From: Corynebacterium tuberculostearicum
GTDB lineage: Bacteria > Actinomycetota > Actinomycetes > Mycobacteriales > Mycobacteriaceae
Direction of reading: 5' to 3'
Assembly: GCF_013408445.1 (NCBI RefSeq)
Contig: NZ_JACBZL010000001.1
Span: 930,001-994,000 of the forward strand
Length of the DNA stretch: 64,000 nucleotides
The notes under the pieces were generated by a model. That model did no database searches. It was given only the letters and a program-made list of their open reading frames with translations, and was not told where the DNA came from. The position numbers and the translations under genes are program-made. The first letter of the stretch is position 1; the number at the start of each line of letters is the position of its first letter. Of the stretch, positions 39,088-47,530 are shown piece by piece.

Positions 39088-39717
39088 TTAGAAGCGAACT
39101 GCGGAGTGAATCGGCATGTAGTTCAGGTCGCGCTCCTGAACTGGGACGCCGGAGTTGAGGGCGTCGATGATGGTGCCGTGGCCGGTGTAGATACCAACGT
39201 GGGAAGCGCCACCGTAGTAAGCAATGATGTCACCCGGCTGCAGCTGATCCAGCGGTACCGGGGTACCGGCGGCAGCCTGTGCCTGAGAGGTACGCGGAAT
39301 CTGCTTGCCAGCCTGAGCGTATGCCCAGCTGGTCAGACCGGAGCAGTCAAAGGCGTTCGGGCCAGCGGCGCCGTATACGTACGGGGAGCCGATGACGGAG
39401 CGTGCTGCAGCCAGTGCCTTCTGGCCAACGGTCTGCTGTGCCGGAGCGGCCTGCTTGTGGCCAGCTGCTGCGTAGTTGGTGTTCTGCTGGTTAGAAACCT
39501 TACCCAGGGACGGAACGTAGCGGTCGATGTTCGGAACCTGGTCAATGTTCGGGACGTTTTCCAGACCTGCTACCTCAAAGCGGTAGTCAGTATTAGGTAC
39601 GACGACCTCTGCTGCCTGTGCGACGCCCGGTGCGACGACGGCGGCGGTTGCAGCCAGTGCTGCAGTAGATGCGATGCGACGGGTGTTCTTCATGCCCTGA
39701 CGACGGTGCTGTGCCAT
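39088..39717 (-). CDS. nlpC: Secreted NlpC/P60 endopeptidase NlpC
   Basis: A compact 209-residue wall hydrolase. From the ATG at 39717 it begins MAQHRRQGMKNTRRIAS, a Sec signal peptide ending near AQAAE (about 34-38). A short linker with an imperfect repeat follows (VPNIDQVPNIDRYVPSLG), then the catalytic domain with Cys in AFDCSGLTSWAYAQ, His in GASHVGIYTGHG and HGTIIDALNSG. The longer open frame upstream to 39885 lies within the leader RNA and is not expected to be translated. Upstream are a probable c-di-AMP riboswitch and an MtrA-like box. The catalytic domain closely resembles that of the preceding hydrolase. Confidence 0.92.
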   Translation of the reverse strand: MAQHRRQGMKNTRRIASTAALAATAAVVAPGVAQAAEVVVPNTDYRFEVAGLENVPNIDQVPNIDRYVPSLGKVSNQQNTNYAAAGHKQAAPAQQTVGQKALAAARSVIGSPYVYGAAGPNAFDCSGLTSWAYAQAGKQIPRTSQAQAAAGTPVPLDQLQPGDIIAYYGGASHVGIYTGHGTIIDALNSGVPVQERDLNYMPIHSAVRF

Positions 39718-39730
39718 GAGTAAAACTCCA

Positions 39731-39865
39731 AATCTTCCTGCGCGCCTACTCCCCTTGTAAAGGAAGCTCTGACCCTGGGGGACTAGCGTTCGTTGGGAAT
39801 CCGTTCCTTTAGGATTTCCTCCGCTCGGCCCCTCAGTAGGAGGGGCCAGATGCGGCGCTGTAATT
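39731..39865 (-). promoter_or_regulatory. Probable ydaO-type (c-di-AMP) riboswitch leader of nlpC
   Basis: On the minus strand GCGCCGCATCTGG opens the element, followed by a strong hairpin (GGCCCCTC...GAGGGGCC). The segment GAGCGGAGGAAATCC-TAAA-GGAACGGATTCC follows and aligns piece by piece with the ydaO core (GCGGGGGA..., short stem, CGAAUC), then AGGGTC and a final arm GCTTCCT/AGGAAG. C-di-AMP riboswitches are known in front of NlpC/P60 genes in Actinobacteria, including C. glutamicum nlpC as I recall. The alignment was done by eye; the expression effect is not predicted. Confidence 0.6.
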
Positions 39866-40602
39866 CTTCTGTTTAGATTGAGCACCTTTTCGGGCGGTAA
39901 CTCAATGTCTCGAATAGGTTACGAAATCATCACAAGCAATGTCCATTCGCGACACCAAAATAACGTTTGTTATCGCTTCGTTACCTTCCGTTGACCTTGT
40001 CGAGATTTAACCTCCACACGGACGCTAGTTCCCACCAGAATTAGAGGCTTTAAGGTCACAAGCTGCACAAACGACAGAGGATGACAGACACCCGACCAAG
40101 AATTACCCTTACTAAGAAAACGCTTAACAATTAAGAGAATTCTAAATTGTGACTTTCAGCACTAAGACATTTTGGCAGCCCCTTCTTCCCCACCAATTGA
40201 CTCCTCTACCGCACGCCTAGAGCCTAGTTTTCATCGCAACTGCGCCCCGCTTTGCCGCCTTTCCTTGCGGTGGTTCTAGCTAAACCGCTTTCCGACGCCC
40301 CCTAACGCGCTCAATCGACGAGCGAAACGTGCTTCCAGCAAACAAAGACTTCCGGCATCCACACCCATCTGAGCCCACGCACTAGGCTCCTAAAGCTACA
40401 AAGCATGAGAGAACCACTAACCACCGACAATTCGCGCACCAGAACACGTACTAAACCGACTACACAACAAGCTTCAGCAGCAGCCCTTCAAATGCTTCAA
40501 GATTCATAAAGACTCACAGAAGCGCAACAGCTCCCCCTTCAAAATCTCTTGTTGCAGCTAGAAGAATAAGGACTGGGTTCGGAATTGATCTTTACATACG
40601 CA
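39866..40602. other. Long non-coding region between nlpC and qcrB
   Basis: About 740 bases without a supportable gene on either strand. The nlpC promoter and leader should lie in its left part; an MtrA-like repeat is at 39966-39985. The right part (about 40150-40600) is rich in A and C on the plus strand and poor in G and T, with no codon structure. I see no tRNA, insertion sequence or clear repeat. Confidence 0.5.
39966..39985 (-). promoter_or_regulatory. Candidate MtrA box upstream of nlpC
   Basis: On the minus strand GGTAACGAAGCGATAACAAA contains two direct TAAC-type half sites (GTAACGAA and GATAACAA) about ten bases apart. MtrA of the MtrAB system is known to control wall-hydrolase genes in C. 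glutamicum and to bind loosely conserved direct repeats of this kind. Confidence 0.4.
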
Positions 40603-40643
40603 AGACCCGCCCTTGCTCCTTTAATAGGAGCAAGGGCGGGTCT
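40603..40643 (-). terminator. Terminator of the ctaE-qcrCAB transcript
   Basis: Perfect 18-bp arms (40603-40620 and 40626-40643) with loop TTAAT lie 36 bases past the qcrB stop. The T-tail on the minus strand is short (TGCGTATG), but the stem is very stable. Confidence 0.8.
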
Positions 40644-40678
40644 GTGAGCGTGTTTCGAGAAGTCCTCAGGAAAAGCGG

Positions 40679-42301
40679 TTAGATGCGGCCGTTTTCCTCG
40701 TCCTCACGGCGGTTAGCCTCGTTGAGGCGGCGGAACATCTCCGCTTCCTCGTCGTGGTTATCCGAGTGGATTTCGTGCACTCGGTGCATGAGGGCCGGAT
40801 CATCAGGGCTGAAGGTGCCCTGAGTCTCGGAGTCCGCAAAGCCAAGCTGGTTGAGCTGCTTCGGCACCTGAGCGCCTGCGTACTCGAGCGGAACCGGGTG
40901 ACCATCGGCGTCAACCGGGCCGAGTGGCTGGTGAACCTCAATGAAGGCACCATTCGGCATCTGCTTGATAACGCCGGTTTCAATACCGTGCTCCAGCACC
41001 TCACGGTCAGAGCGCTGCAGACCAACGCAAATGCGGTAGGTCATGAAGTACGCAATCGGTGGCAGCACGATGAGGCCGATACGACCAACCCAGGTCATTG
41101 CGTTCAGCGAAATCTGGAAGAAGTGTGCCACGTGGTCGTTACCACCGGACAGGGTAACCAGCAGGAAGAACACGATGGCAGCCGCACCAATAGCGGAGCG
41201 GGTAGGAACATCGCGCGGACGCTGCAGTAGGTTGTGGTGTGCATCGTCACCGGTGAACTTCTTCTCCAAGAACGGGTAAGACATAAGCAGGACGACCATG
41301 AGGCCACACAGCAGAGCTACCCAGAACGCGGAAGGAATGGTGTAGTTACCGAGGTAGAGCTCCCATGCCGGCATGACACGGGCAACACCGTCAGTCCACA
41401 GCATGTAAATATCCGGCTGAGAACCAGCGGAAACCTGGGATGGGTTATAAGGTCCAAGCGTCCAGATGGCGTTGATGGTCAGCAGACCAGACATCAGCGC
41501 CAGTACGCCAGCAACCATCATGCCCATACCAATAGCCTTGGTGGCGAAGACCGGCATAATGCGGACGCCAACCACGTTGTTCTCTGCACGACCCGGTCCA
41601 GGGAACTGGGTGTGCTTCTGGAACCAAACCATAATCAGGTGGGCTGCAATCAGGCCAAGGATGATGCCCGGAATAACCAGAACGTGCAGGATGTAGAAAC
41701 GATCCAGCATCAGGTCAGACGGGAAGTCACCGCTGAAGATTGCCCAGTGCAGCCAGGTGCCGATAATCGGCAGGCCCAGGATGATGGCCGACATGATTCG
41801 CAGACCAACACCGGAAAGCAGGTCGTCCGGCAGGGAGTAACCAAGGAAGCCCTCGATCATGCCCAGCAGAATAAGTGCGCAACCGATGATCCAGTTTGCC
41901 TCACGCGGACGACGGAATGCGCCGGTGAAGAAGATGCGCAGCATGTGCGCAACCATGGACATCATGAACAGCAAAGCTGCCCAGTGGTGCATCTGGCGCA
42001 CGAACAGGCCACCACGAACTTCGAAGGAAATATCCAGCGCGGTGGCATATGCGCGGGACATTTCTACACCGTTAAGCGGTGCATAGGTGCCGTCGTAAAT
42101 GACCTTGGTGATGGAAGGGTCGAAGAACAGCGCCAGGTAGATACCGGTCAGTACAAGAATGATGAAGCTGTATAGCGCCATCTCACCGAGCATGAAGGAC
42201 CAGTGGGTCGGAAAGACCTTGTTCAGCTGAGTCCTCAGCACGCCGGCGGCGCTATAGCGCTCATCCATGTTGTTGCCCATTTGGGCGAGTTTATTGCTCA
42301 T
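40679..42301 (-). CDS. qcrB: Cytochrome bc1 complex cytochrome b subunit
   Basis: Di-haem membrane subunit of menaquinol:cytochrome c reductase, part of the bc1-aa3 supercomplex. The 540 residues hold eight or more transmembrane helices. Haem-ligand histidines lie in [11 protein letters not shown] and [19 protein letters not shown], and the quinol-site region contains [11 protein letters not shown]. The C-terminal extension of about 120 hydrophilic residues is typical of Actinobacteria. Its ATG overlaps the qcrA stop (TAATG), so the subunits are translationally coupled. Confidence 0.97.
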   Translation of the reverse strand: MSNKLAQMGNNMDERYSAAGVLRTQLNKVFPTHWSFMLGEMALYSFIILVLTGIYLALFFDPSITKVIYDGTYAPLNGVEMSRAYATALDISFEVRGGLFVRQMHHWAALLFMMSMVAHMLRIFFTGAFRRPREANWIIGCALILLGMIEGFLGYSLPDDLLSGVGLRIMSAIILGLPIIGTWLHWAIFSGDFPSDLMLDRFYILHVLVIPGIILGLIAAHLIMVWFQKHTQFPGPGRAENNVVGVRIMPVFATKAIGMGMMVAGVLALMSGLLTINAIWTLGPYNPSQVSAGSQPDIYMLWTDGVARVMPAWELYLGNYTIPSAFWVALLCGLMVVLLMSYPFLEKKFTGDDAHHNLLQRPRDVPTRSAIGAAAIVFFLLVTLSGGNDHVAHFFQISLNAMTWVGRIGLIVLPPIAYFMTYRICVGLQRSDREVLEHGIETGVIKQMPNGAFIEVHQPLGPVDADGHPVPLEYAGAQVPKQLNQLGFADSETQGTFSPDDPALMHRVHEIHSDNHDEEAEMFRRLNEANRREDEENGRI

Positions 42302-43521
42302 TATGACTTACGCTCCCAGAATGCCGGGCCGACAGGCTCAATGAAGTTGCCCTGTGCAACGAGGTAGCCCTCGTCATCCACCGTGATAGGCAGCTGTGGC
42401 AGTGCACGGGCAGCCGGGCCGAAGACCGGCTTGCCGTAGTGCAAAGCGTCGAACTGCGACTGGTGGCACGGGCACAGGATTCGGTTGGTCTGCGCCTCAT
42501 ACAGAGAGGTCGGGCAACCGATGTGGGTACAGATCTTGGAGTAGGCGTAGTAATCGCCGTGGTGGAAGTCTTCCTGACCTTCGCGCTCGATTGCCTTCTG
42601 AGCGTCATTATGACGCAGGCGAATCAGCATGACCGCATTGCGGTTGCCGTGAATCGAGTGCATGTGGTGCTCGTAGACATCGCGCTCGGCATCGTACTTG
42701 TCGCCATCGTTAACGTCTTCTTCTGCCAGCGGGAAGACGGTCTCCATGCCGCCTGCCGCCAGATCCTCCGGGCGCACACGAACCAAGCGGGTAACACCCT
42801 TGGTGCTGTAGTGCTCACCGGTTTCGCCAGAGTGCTTCTCGGCGATAGTACCGGTGTCGCGCGCCAGGTAGAGCTTGACGCCTTCATTGTGCATGGTCCA
42901 ACCGGAAGTCCACAGAGTGCCGTCACCGGCATAGTTCATATTGTGGCGAACCTTCCAAGGGTTCTTAATTGCGCCGCCCAGCGGAGCAATCACGGTAAGA
43001 CCGAACAGAACGCCGGCGCCGCCCAACAGACCCTGAACGGTCTTGCGGCGACCCAGAGTGGAGGTCTTCCAAGAATCGTTCAGAAGAGCGGTCAGGGTAC
43101 GGCGGTCAACTTCTTCGGAAGGACCGTCGTGACGACGCTGAACGGAAATCTCCTCAGGGAGAATCTTCTTAACGTACTGAACGATGGCGATGCCCAAGCC
43201 GCAAATTGCGAGGGCTGCAGTAATACCCAGCAGAGGGGTGTAGAGGGTGTGCCAAATGTGGCCCTCCTCCCCTAGCTGCTTGTACTGCCACGGCCAGAAC
43301 AGGTAAACGCCGAGGAATCCGAGGCCTCCGATGACGGACAGGAACAACCAGATAGCAACGTTACGTCCAGCGCGCTTTTCAGCCGGGTCACCTTCGACTG
43401 GGAAGCGCTCCTTGCGGAACGCAACGGTGACGTCGTCGAGCTCGGTACCAAGAGCAGCGAGTTCATCGTTGCTCATCTTGTCGAGCTCAGCGTTAGTGTA
43501 ATTCTTCTTCACATTGCTCAT
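42301..43521 (-). CDS. qcrA: Cytochrome bc1 complex Rieske iron-sulfur subunit
   Basis: Carries the 2Fe-2S cluster that takes electrons from menaquinol. The 406 residues have three N-terminal transmembrane helices (about 60-80, 98-120 and 165-190), an actinobacterial feature, before the periplasmic-side Rieske domain. Cluster ligands are in [12 protein letters not shown] and CPCHQSQFD. The ATG at 43521 overlaps the qcrC stop (ATGA). An upstream in-frame extension to 43554 runs into qcrC and is rejected. Confidence 0.96.
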   Translation of the reverse strand: MSNVKKNYTNAELDKMSNDELAALGTELDDVTVAFRKERFPVEGDPAEKRAGRNVAIWLFLSVIGGLGFLGVYLFWPWQYKQLGEEGHIWHTLYTPLLGITAALAICGLGIAIVQYVKKILPEEISVQRRHDGPSEEVDRRTLTALLNDSWKTSTLGRRKTVQGLLGGAGVLFGLTVIAPLGGAIKNPWKVRHNMNYAGDGTLWTSGWTMHNEGVKLYLARDTGTIAEKHSGETGEHYSTKGVTRLVRVRPEDLAAGGMETVFPLAEEDVNDGDKYDAERDVYEHHMHSIHGNRNAVMLIRLRHNDAQKAIEREGQEDFHHGDYYAYSKICTHIGCPTSLYEAQTNRILCPCHQSQFDALHYGKPVFGPAARALPQLPITVDDEGYLVAQGNFIEPVGPAFWERKS

Positions 43522-44405
43522 GAGCGCGATCCAATCCACATAGCGGCAGCGCACAGGGCGCTAATGCCGATAATCCACATTGCCAGGCCTTCCGCTACTG
43601 GGCCAAGACCGCCGAGGTCCCAACCTGCTGGGGAAGGAGTTTCCTTTGCAGACTTGAGGTAGGCAATGATGTCCTTCTTCTCATCTGCGGTGAGCTGGCG
43701 GTCGGAGAACTTAGGCATGTTCTGCGGACCAGTCAGCATTGCCTGGTAGATTTCCTGCTCGCTTGCCGGAGCCAGCTCCGGAGCGAACTTACCGGAGGAC
43801 AGGGCGCCGCCCTGGCCGGTGAAGTTGTGGCAGGAAGCGCAGTTCATGCGGAAGAGCTCGGAGCCCTTCGCTACGTCTTCTGCCTGGATTTCGCCATTGT
43901 AGTTAGCACCACGCAGCGATTCCTGAGCAACGCTTCCGTCGTCGTTGTAGACAATGTCTGCGCCGCCGCCGTTGGCTGCAACATATGCAGCCAAGGCCAG
44001 AGTCTGCTGCTCGGTGTAGCGAGGAGCCTTACGCTCTGCCTGGGCGTCGTTAGACATCATCGGCATACGGCCGGAGTGCACCTGGAAGTACACGGAGCCA
44101 GCACCGATACCAACGAGGGACGGACCGCGACCTTCGATGCCCTGCAGATTGGCACCGTGGCAGGTGATACAAGCGGTGTCATAGATGTCCTTACCCTCTT
44201 GGACGAGGGCTTGGTCATCTTTTTCCGCCGTGGCGACCTGTGCGTCCGGGGTCAAGGCAGAAGCCAAGACGCCCGCACCGGACAGGCCAATCGCCAAAGC
44301 GAAGCCACCGGCAAGGGTACGCTTCGCCTTGCGGCGACGGCGGGTCTTCTTAGCCGCCGCAGTGGTCTGCTCCACTGCCACGGACTGCGAATTGTTATCC
44401 ATCAT
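43518..44405 (-). CDS. qcrC: Di-haem cytochrome c subunit of the bc1 complex
   Basis: Membrane-anchored cytochrome cc that passes electrons directly to the aa3 oxidase, replacing a soluble cytochrome c. The 295 residues have a basic start, an N-terminal helix (about 32-50), two haem-binding sites CITCH (79-83) and CASCH (189-193), and a C-terminal membrane anchor (about 272-290). Tandem ATG codons begin the gene (44405 and 44402) behind AAAGGAAA. Overlaps with qcrA show coupling; ctaE lies upstream in the same direction. Confidence 0.96.
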   Translation of the reverse strand: MMDNNSQSVAVEQTTAAAKKTRRRRKAKRTLAGGFALAIGLSGAGVLASALTPDAQVATAEKDDQALVQEGKDIYDTACITCHGANLQGIEGRGPSLVGIGAGSVYFQVHSGRMPMMSNDAQAERKAPRYTEQQTLALAAYVAANGGGADIVYNDDGSVAQESLRGANYNGEIQAEDVAKGSELFRMNCASCHNFTGQGGALSSGKFAPELAPASEQEIYQAMLTGPQNMPKFSDRQLTADEKKDIIAYLKSAKETPSPAGWDLGGLGPVAEGLAMWIIGISALCAAAMWIGSRS

Positions 44406-44458
44406 TTTCCTTTAGATAACTCGAACACGGGAGGACTGTTTGGGGATCTTGGCCAGTG

Positions 44459-45106
44459 CTACTGGACCAAGTAAATAACGGTGAAGACGCCGATCCACAC
44501 AACGTCAACGAAGTGCCAGTAGTAGGACACTGCCATTGCTGCGGTCGCCTGTGCCGGCGTGAACTTGGACTTAGCAACGCGCGCGAGAATGATTGCAAAA
44601 GAAATCAGACCCGCGGTCACGTGCGCAGCGTGGAAGCCGGTGATGATGTAGAACACCGAACCGAAGACGCTGGACTGCACAGTCACACCTGCGTGAATCA
44701 ACTCGGTCCACTCAAACGCCATGATGCCTAGGAACACAACGCCCAGTACCAGCGTCACGGTGTACCAGAGTCGAAGCTTGTAAACGTCACCCCTTTCTGC
44801 GGCAAACACGCCGAACTGCGAGGTCACAGAAGAAGAAATCAGCACTGCCGTAATGAGGAAACCCATGGGCAGGTTGATATGGGCGGTGTGCTCCGCCCAA
44901 TCGCCTTCCTGACCGTTTGCTCGCGAGGTAAACCACATCGCGAACAGTCCGGCAAAGAACATCAATTCCTGAGACAGGAACACGATAGTGCCGACACTGA
45001 CCATATTGGGTCGGTTCAGTGAGGCAGCACGTGGTGCTGTCATACCTTGGTTAGAAACTACGCTCGTCACAGTGGCTATTATGGCCGTTCCGGGCGCTGA
45101 AGTCAC
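44459..45106 (-). CDS. ctaE: Cytochrome aa3 oxidase subunit III
   Basis: Five- to seven-helix membrane subunit of the haem-copper oxidase. About 215 residues from GTG 45106, which has GGGGGGAA eight bases upstream. GTG 45070 would give a protein aligned with the C. glutamicum start and is a real alternative. Signatures include NRPNMVSVGTIVFLSQELMF, FFAGLFAMWFTSRA, the Glu-rich helix FEWTELIHAG and the C-terminal VSYYWHFVDVVWIGVF. It is followed by qcrCAB, so bc1 and aa3 parts are made together. Confidence 0.95.
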   Translation of the reverse strand: MTSAPGTAIIATVTSVVSNQGMTAPRAASLNRPNMVSVGTIVFLSQELMFFAGLFAMWFTSRANGQEGDWAEHTAHINLPMGFLITAVLISSSVTSQFGVFAAERGDVYKLRLWYTVTLVLGVVFLGIMAFEWTELIHAGVTVQSSVFGSVFYIITGFHAAHVTAGLISFAIILARVAKSKFTPAQATAAMAVSYYWHFVDVVWIGVFTVIYLVQ

Positions 45107-45547
45107 CTCGATTCCCCCCGCTTTCTCCATTCTTTTTTGATGCTTCGTCCAGCAAAAGGCCAGCAAGTCAGAGTCAAAAACTTTATTTTTCCAAACGGGA
45201 ACTTTTCACCCCGCTTTCCGACGTCCCATTGATGCAGGTGACACCACACGTCGGGCCCTACCCTGAAATTCCGAAGCACCCCGGCCACCCGACGCCTCCA
45301 CTTATCGATGCACCAGTCCGTGTACCCGCCCCCGTTGCCTGGAGAGATAAATCACACTCCACGAGCTCCCTAAACGCCCCGCTTTACAACTTTCGAACGA
45401 CCCCCGCAAAAATCGGCTCCTACGTGCCAGAATGCAGAAGAAGTGCCATCGCGAACATGCAGCAAGATCAGCCACTCCTCCCCCACCGGTAAAACTTTTG
45501 AAATTCTCGGGAACTTTCTTGCGTCGCGAACGACGCTGGATCGCCAA
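45107..45547. other. Intergenic region between ctaF terminator and ctaE
   Basis: About 440 bases without a convincing gene; short open frames on both strands lack ribosome sites and homology. It should contain the ctaE-qcrCAB promoter on the minus strand, but I could not place a clear -35/-10 pair. A short palindrome GGTGACACC is at 45238-45246. Confidence 0.4.
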
Positions 45548-45548
45548 A

Positions 45549-45577
45549 GCCCTCCTAGCCATAGTGACTAGGAGGGC
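45549..45577 (-). terminator. Terminator of ctaC-ctaF
   Basis: Perfect 10-bp arms GCCCTCCTAG and CTAGGAGGGC with a 9-base loop, about 40 bases past the ctaF stop. Confidence 0.75.
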
Positions 45578-45615
45578 GGAGAAGTTTTAGGCAGGGATTC
45601 CTTTACATCGAGGAA

Positions 45616-46047
45616 TTAGTGCTTTTCCTTCGGCAGGCCGTACTGGAGGGACAGGCCGGTGCAGGCCGCGATGAGGCAGACAGCGCCGAGGGCAATCAGC
45701 CAGAAGTAGAGGAAGATGATTCCCAAGCCAAGAAGGCCAATGGCGCCAGTCATAGCCAGCGGCCAGATGGAGCCTGGGGAGAAGAAACCAAGGATGCCAG
45801 CGGCATCTTCAGTTTCTGCCTCTTCCCAATCCTCTGGCAGGACGTCACTGCGGTCATCGGTGAAGTGAAGGTAAGCACCCAGCATCATGCACAGCAGGAA
45901 GGCAAGGAACATGCCCACGATGCCAACCCACTCGGCACCGTAGAGGTAGCCATCGTCCTTAACGAAGGTGACGCCGAAGATGTAGACAATCAGCGAGACA
46001 AGAAGGTACGTCGCGATTGAGTAAAAGACTTTCGATGTTGCACGCAT
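45616..46047 (-). CDS. ctaF: Cytochrome aa3 oxidase subunit IV
   Basis: Small actinobacterial oxidase subunit (143 residues) stabilising the aa3 complex. Four hydrophobic helices are seen at about 8-28, 41-60, 92-112 and 116-135. A hydrophilic loop lies between helices two and three ([18 protein letters not shown]). Its ATG lies 19 bases after the ctaC stop and a terminator follows, so ctaC-ctaF form a two-gene operon, as in C. glutamicum. Confidence 0.93.
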   Translation of the reverse strand: MRATSKVFYSIATYLLVSLIVYIFGVTFVKDDGYLYGAEWVGIVGMFLAFLLCMMLGAYLHFTDDRSDVLPEDWEEAETEDAAGILGFFSPGSIWPLAMTGAIGLLGLGIIFLYFWLIALGAVCLIAACTGLSLQYGLPKEKH

Positions 46048-46066
46048 TGTGTTGTGTCCTTATCTC

Positions 46067-47140
46067 TTATGCCGCGGTGTTTACGTAGTTGTCGCCCTTA
46101 GCGGTGTCACGCTCGCCGGAGAACGGGTGGGTGGTTACCGCATATGGGTCCTGGCCGATTTCTTCCAGGGCTTCCGCGTTGGTGGCCTCTGGGTTGTCCT
46201 CACGGAACTTCAGGTAGGTATTGAAGTCCTCCGGAGAGACAACGCGGATTTCAAAGTTCATCATCGAGTGGTAGGTACCGCACATCTCGGCACAACGGCC
46301 AACGAATGCGCCCTGCTTCTCAATCTTTTCCACCTGGAAGCTACGCTCCTGAGCGTTTGCCTCTGGGTGTGCGTAGACGTCGCGCTTGAACAAGAACTCC
46401 GGTACCCAGAATGCGTGGGACACGTCGCCGGAAGCGAGGCGGAACTCAATCGCAGTATCGGAAGGAAGAACCAGAACCGGAACCTCTTCGGTGGTACCGA
46501 CGGTCTCAATCTTGTTGTAGTTCAGGTAGGAAAGGTCGCCCATGGACTTACCGTGGATTGGGTTCGGGTTGTCCACGCCCTCAGGGTCGTGAGCGGTCTT
46601 CTCTGCCTCAGCCTGACGCTCCTTGTCGGCGCCGTCGTAGTTCTCACCATTGACGTGATTCTCGGCGTAACCGAACTTCCAGTTCCACTGGAACGCAGTA
46701 ACGTCAACGACAACCTTCGGATCCTTATCCAAGGCGGTGACCTTCTGCTGAGTCTGAACGGTAAAGAAGAACAGGCCCATGATGATGAGGATCGGGACGA
46801 TGGTCAGGACCATCTCCAGCGGAACGTTGTACTGGATCTGGCGCGGGAACTCGCCCTTGCCATCCTTCTTTGCCTTCTTCGCGCTCCAGCGGAAGATTGC
46901 GGTGAGGAACAGGCCCCACATAATAAAACCAACGATCCATGCCGCAACCCAGACCCAAATCCAGAAGTTGTACATGGCCTCTGCCTCAGGGGTAATACCC
47001 TTCGGCCAACCGAATCCCAGGAGGTTCTCTACAGCAGTTGGCGCCTGAACGTCACAACCTGCCAGAGCGAGTCCACCCAGGGCAAGTGCGCCAGCTACGC
47101 CCGCCTTGCGGGCAAAGGTGCGCTTATTACGCTGTCCCAC
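46067..47140 (-). CDS. ctaC: Cytochrome aa3 oxidase subunit II (lipoprotein, CuA)
   Basis: Oxidase subunit that accepts electrons from cytochrome c1/c2 through its dinuclear CuA site. Using GTG 47140 (AAAGG ten bases upstream) the protein is 357 residues, beginning near GQRNKRTFARKAG as in C. glutamicum. A lipobox LALAGC gives a lipidated Cys near residue 29. Two transmembrane helices follow. CuA ligands lie in CAEMCGTYHSMM and the upstream His in SHAFWVPEFLFKRD. The insert of about 45 residues before SYLNYNKIE is an actinobacterial loop that contacts QcrC. Confidence 0.95.
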   Translation of the reverse strand: MGQRNKRTFARKAGVAGALALGGLALAGCDVQAPTAVENLLGFGWPKGITPEAEAMYNFWIWVWVAAWIVGFIMWGLFLTAIFRWSAKKAKKDGKGEFPRQIQYNVPLEMVLTIVPILIIMGLFFFTVQTQQKVTALDKDPKVVVDVTAFQWNWKFGYAENHVNGENYDGADKERQAEAEKTAHDPEGVDNPNPIHGKSMGDLSYLNYNKIETVGTTEEVPVLVLPSDTAIEFRLASGDVSHAFWVPEFLFKRDVYAHPEANAQERSFQVEKIEKQGAFVGRCAEMCGTYHSMMNFEIRVVSPEDFNTYLKFREDNPEATNAEALEEIGQDPYAVTTHPFSGERDTAKGDNYVNTAA

Positions 47141-47530
47141 GTGTGTTCTGCCTTTCTGTCCACACAAAACTTCTCGAATACTCACAGAGCACTCTTACCC
47201 AATCAGAATAGAGGATAATTGCCAGATTCCCAGCCTGTTTAAAGGCGTAAAAGGGCACCTAGTGCACTCATTTCATATTCTCTTTCTGGTAGGTTACCGC
47301 CCCACCTGCACAATGTTCCAACCGCACCCCCAGCAGCCACAGAATCCATGTGCGCCAATTCACAGGAATCGGACGGAACCATCATCCGAAAGTTCGCACC
47401 CCTATCGGGGAAGCTAATTCCAAGGCAGTCGGCAGGTTTCCTTAAGCCGTGGCGTGTTCTGGTTTCACGCTCTCTGGCCGTAAAGTGGGTGACTAGCAAT
47501 AGACGCTTATTTATAAGGAGCAATCTTTTC
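47141..47530. promoter_or_regulatory. Divergent promoter region ctaC / ltsA
   Basis: About 390 bases separate the divergent ctaC and ltsA starts and must hold promoters for both. A -10-like CATATTCT lies at 47273-47280 on the plus strand. The plus-strand frame open from 47348 is in phase with ltsA but has no ribosome site and no family similarity, so it is treated as leader. No perfect GlxR site (TGTGA-N6-TCACA) was seen. Confidence 0.4.

Noticed and set aside
39718..39885. N-terminal extension of the smaller NlpC/P60 protein
   Set aside because: The extension would bury the signal peptide and coincides with the structured leader. The ATG at 39717 gives a normal secreted protein.
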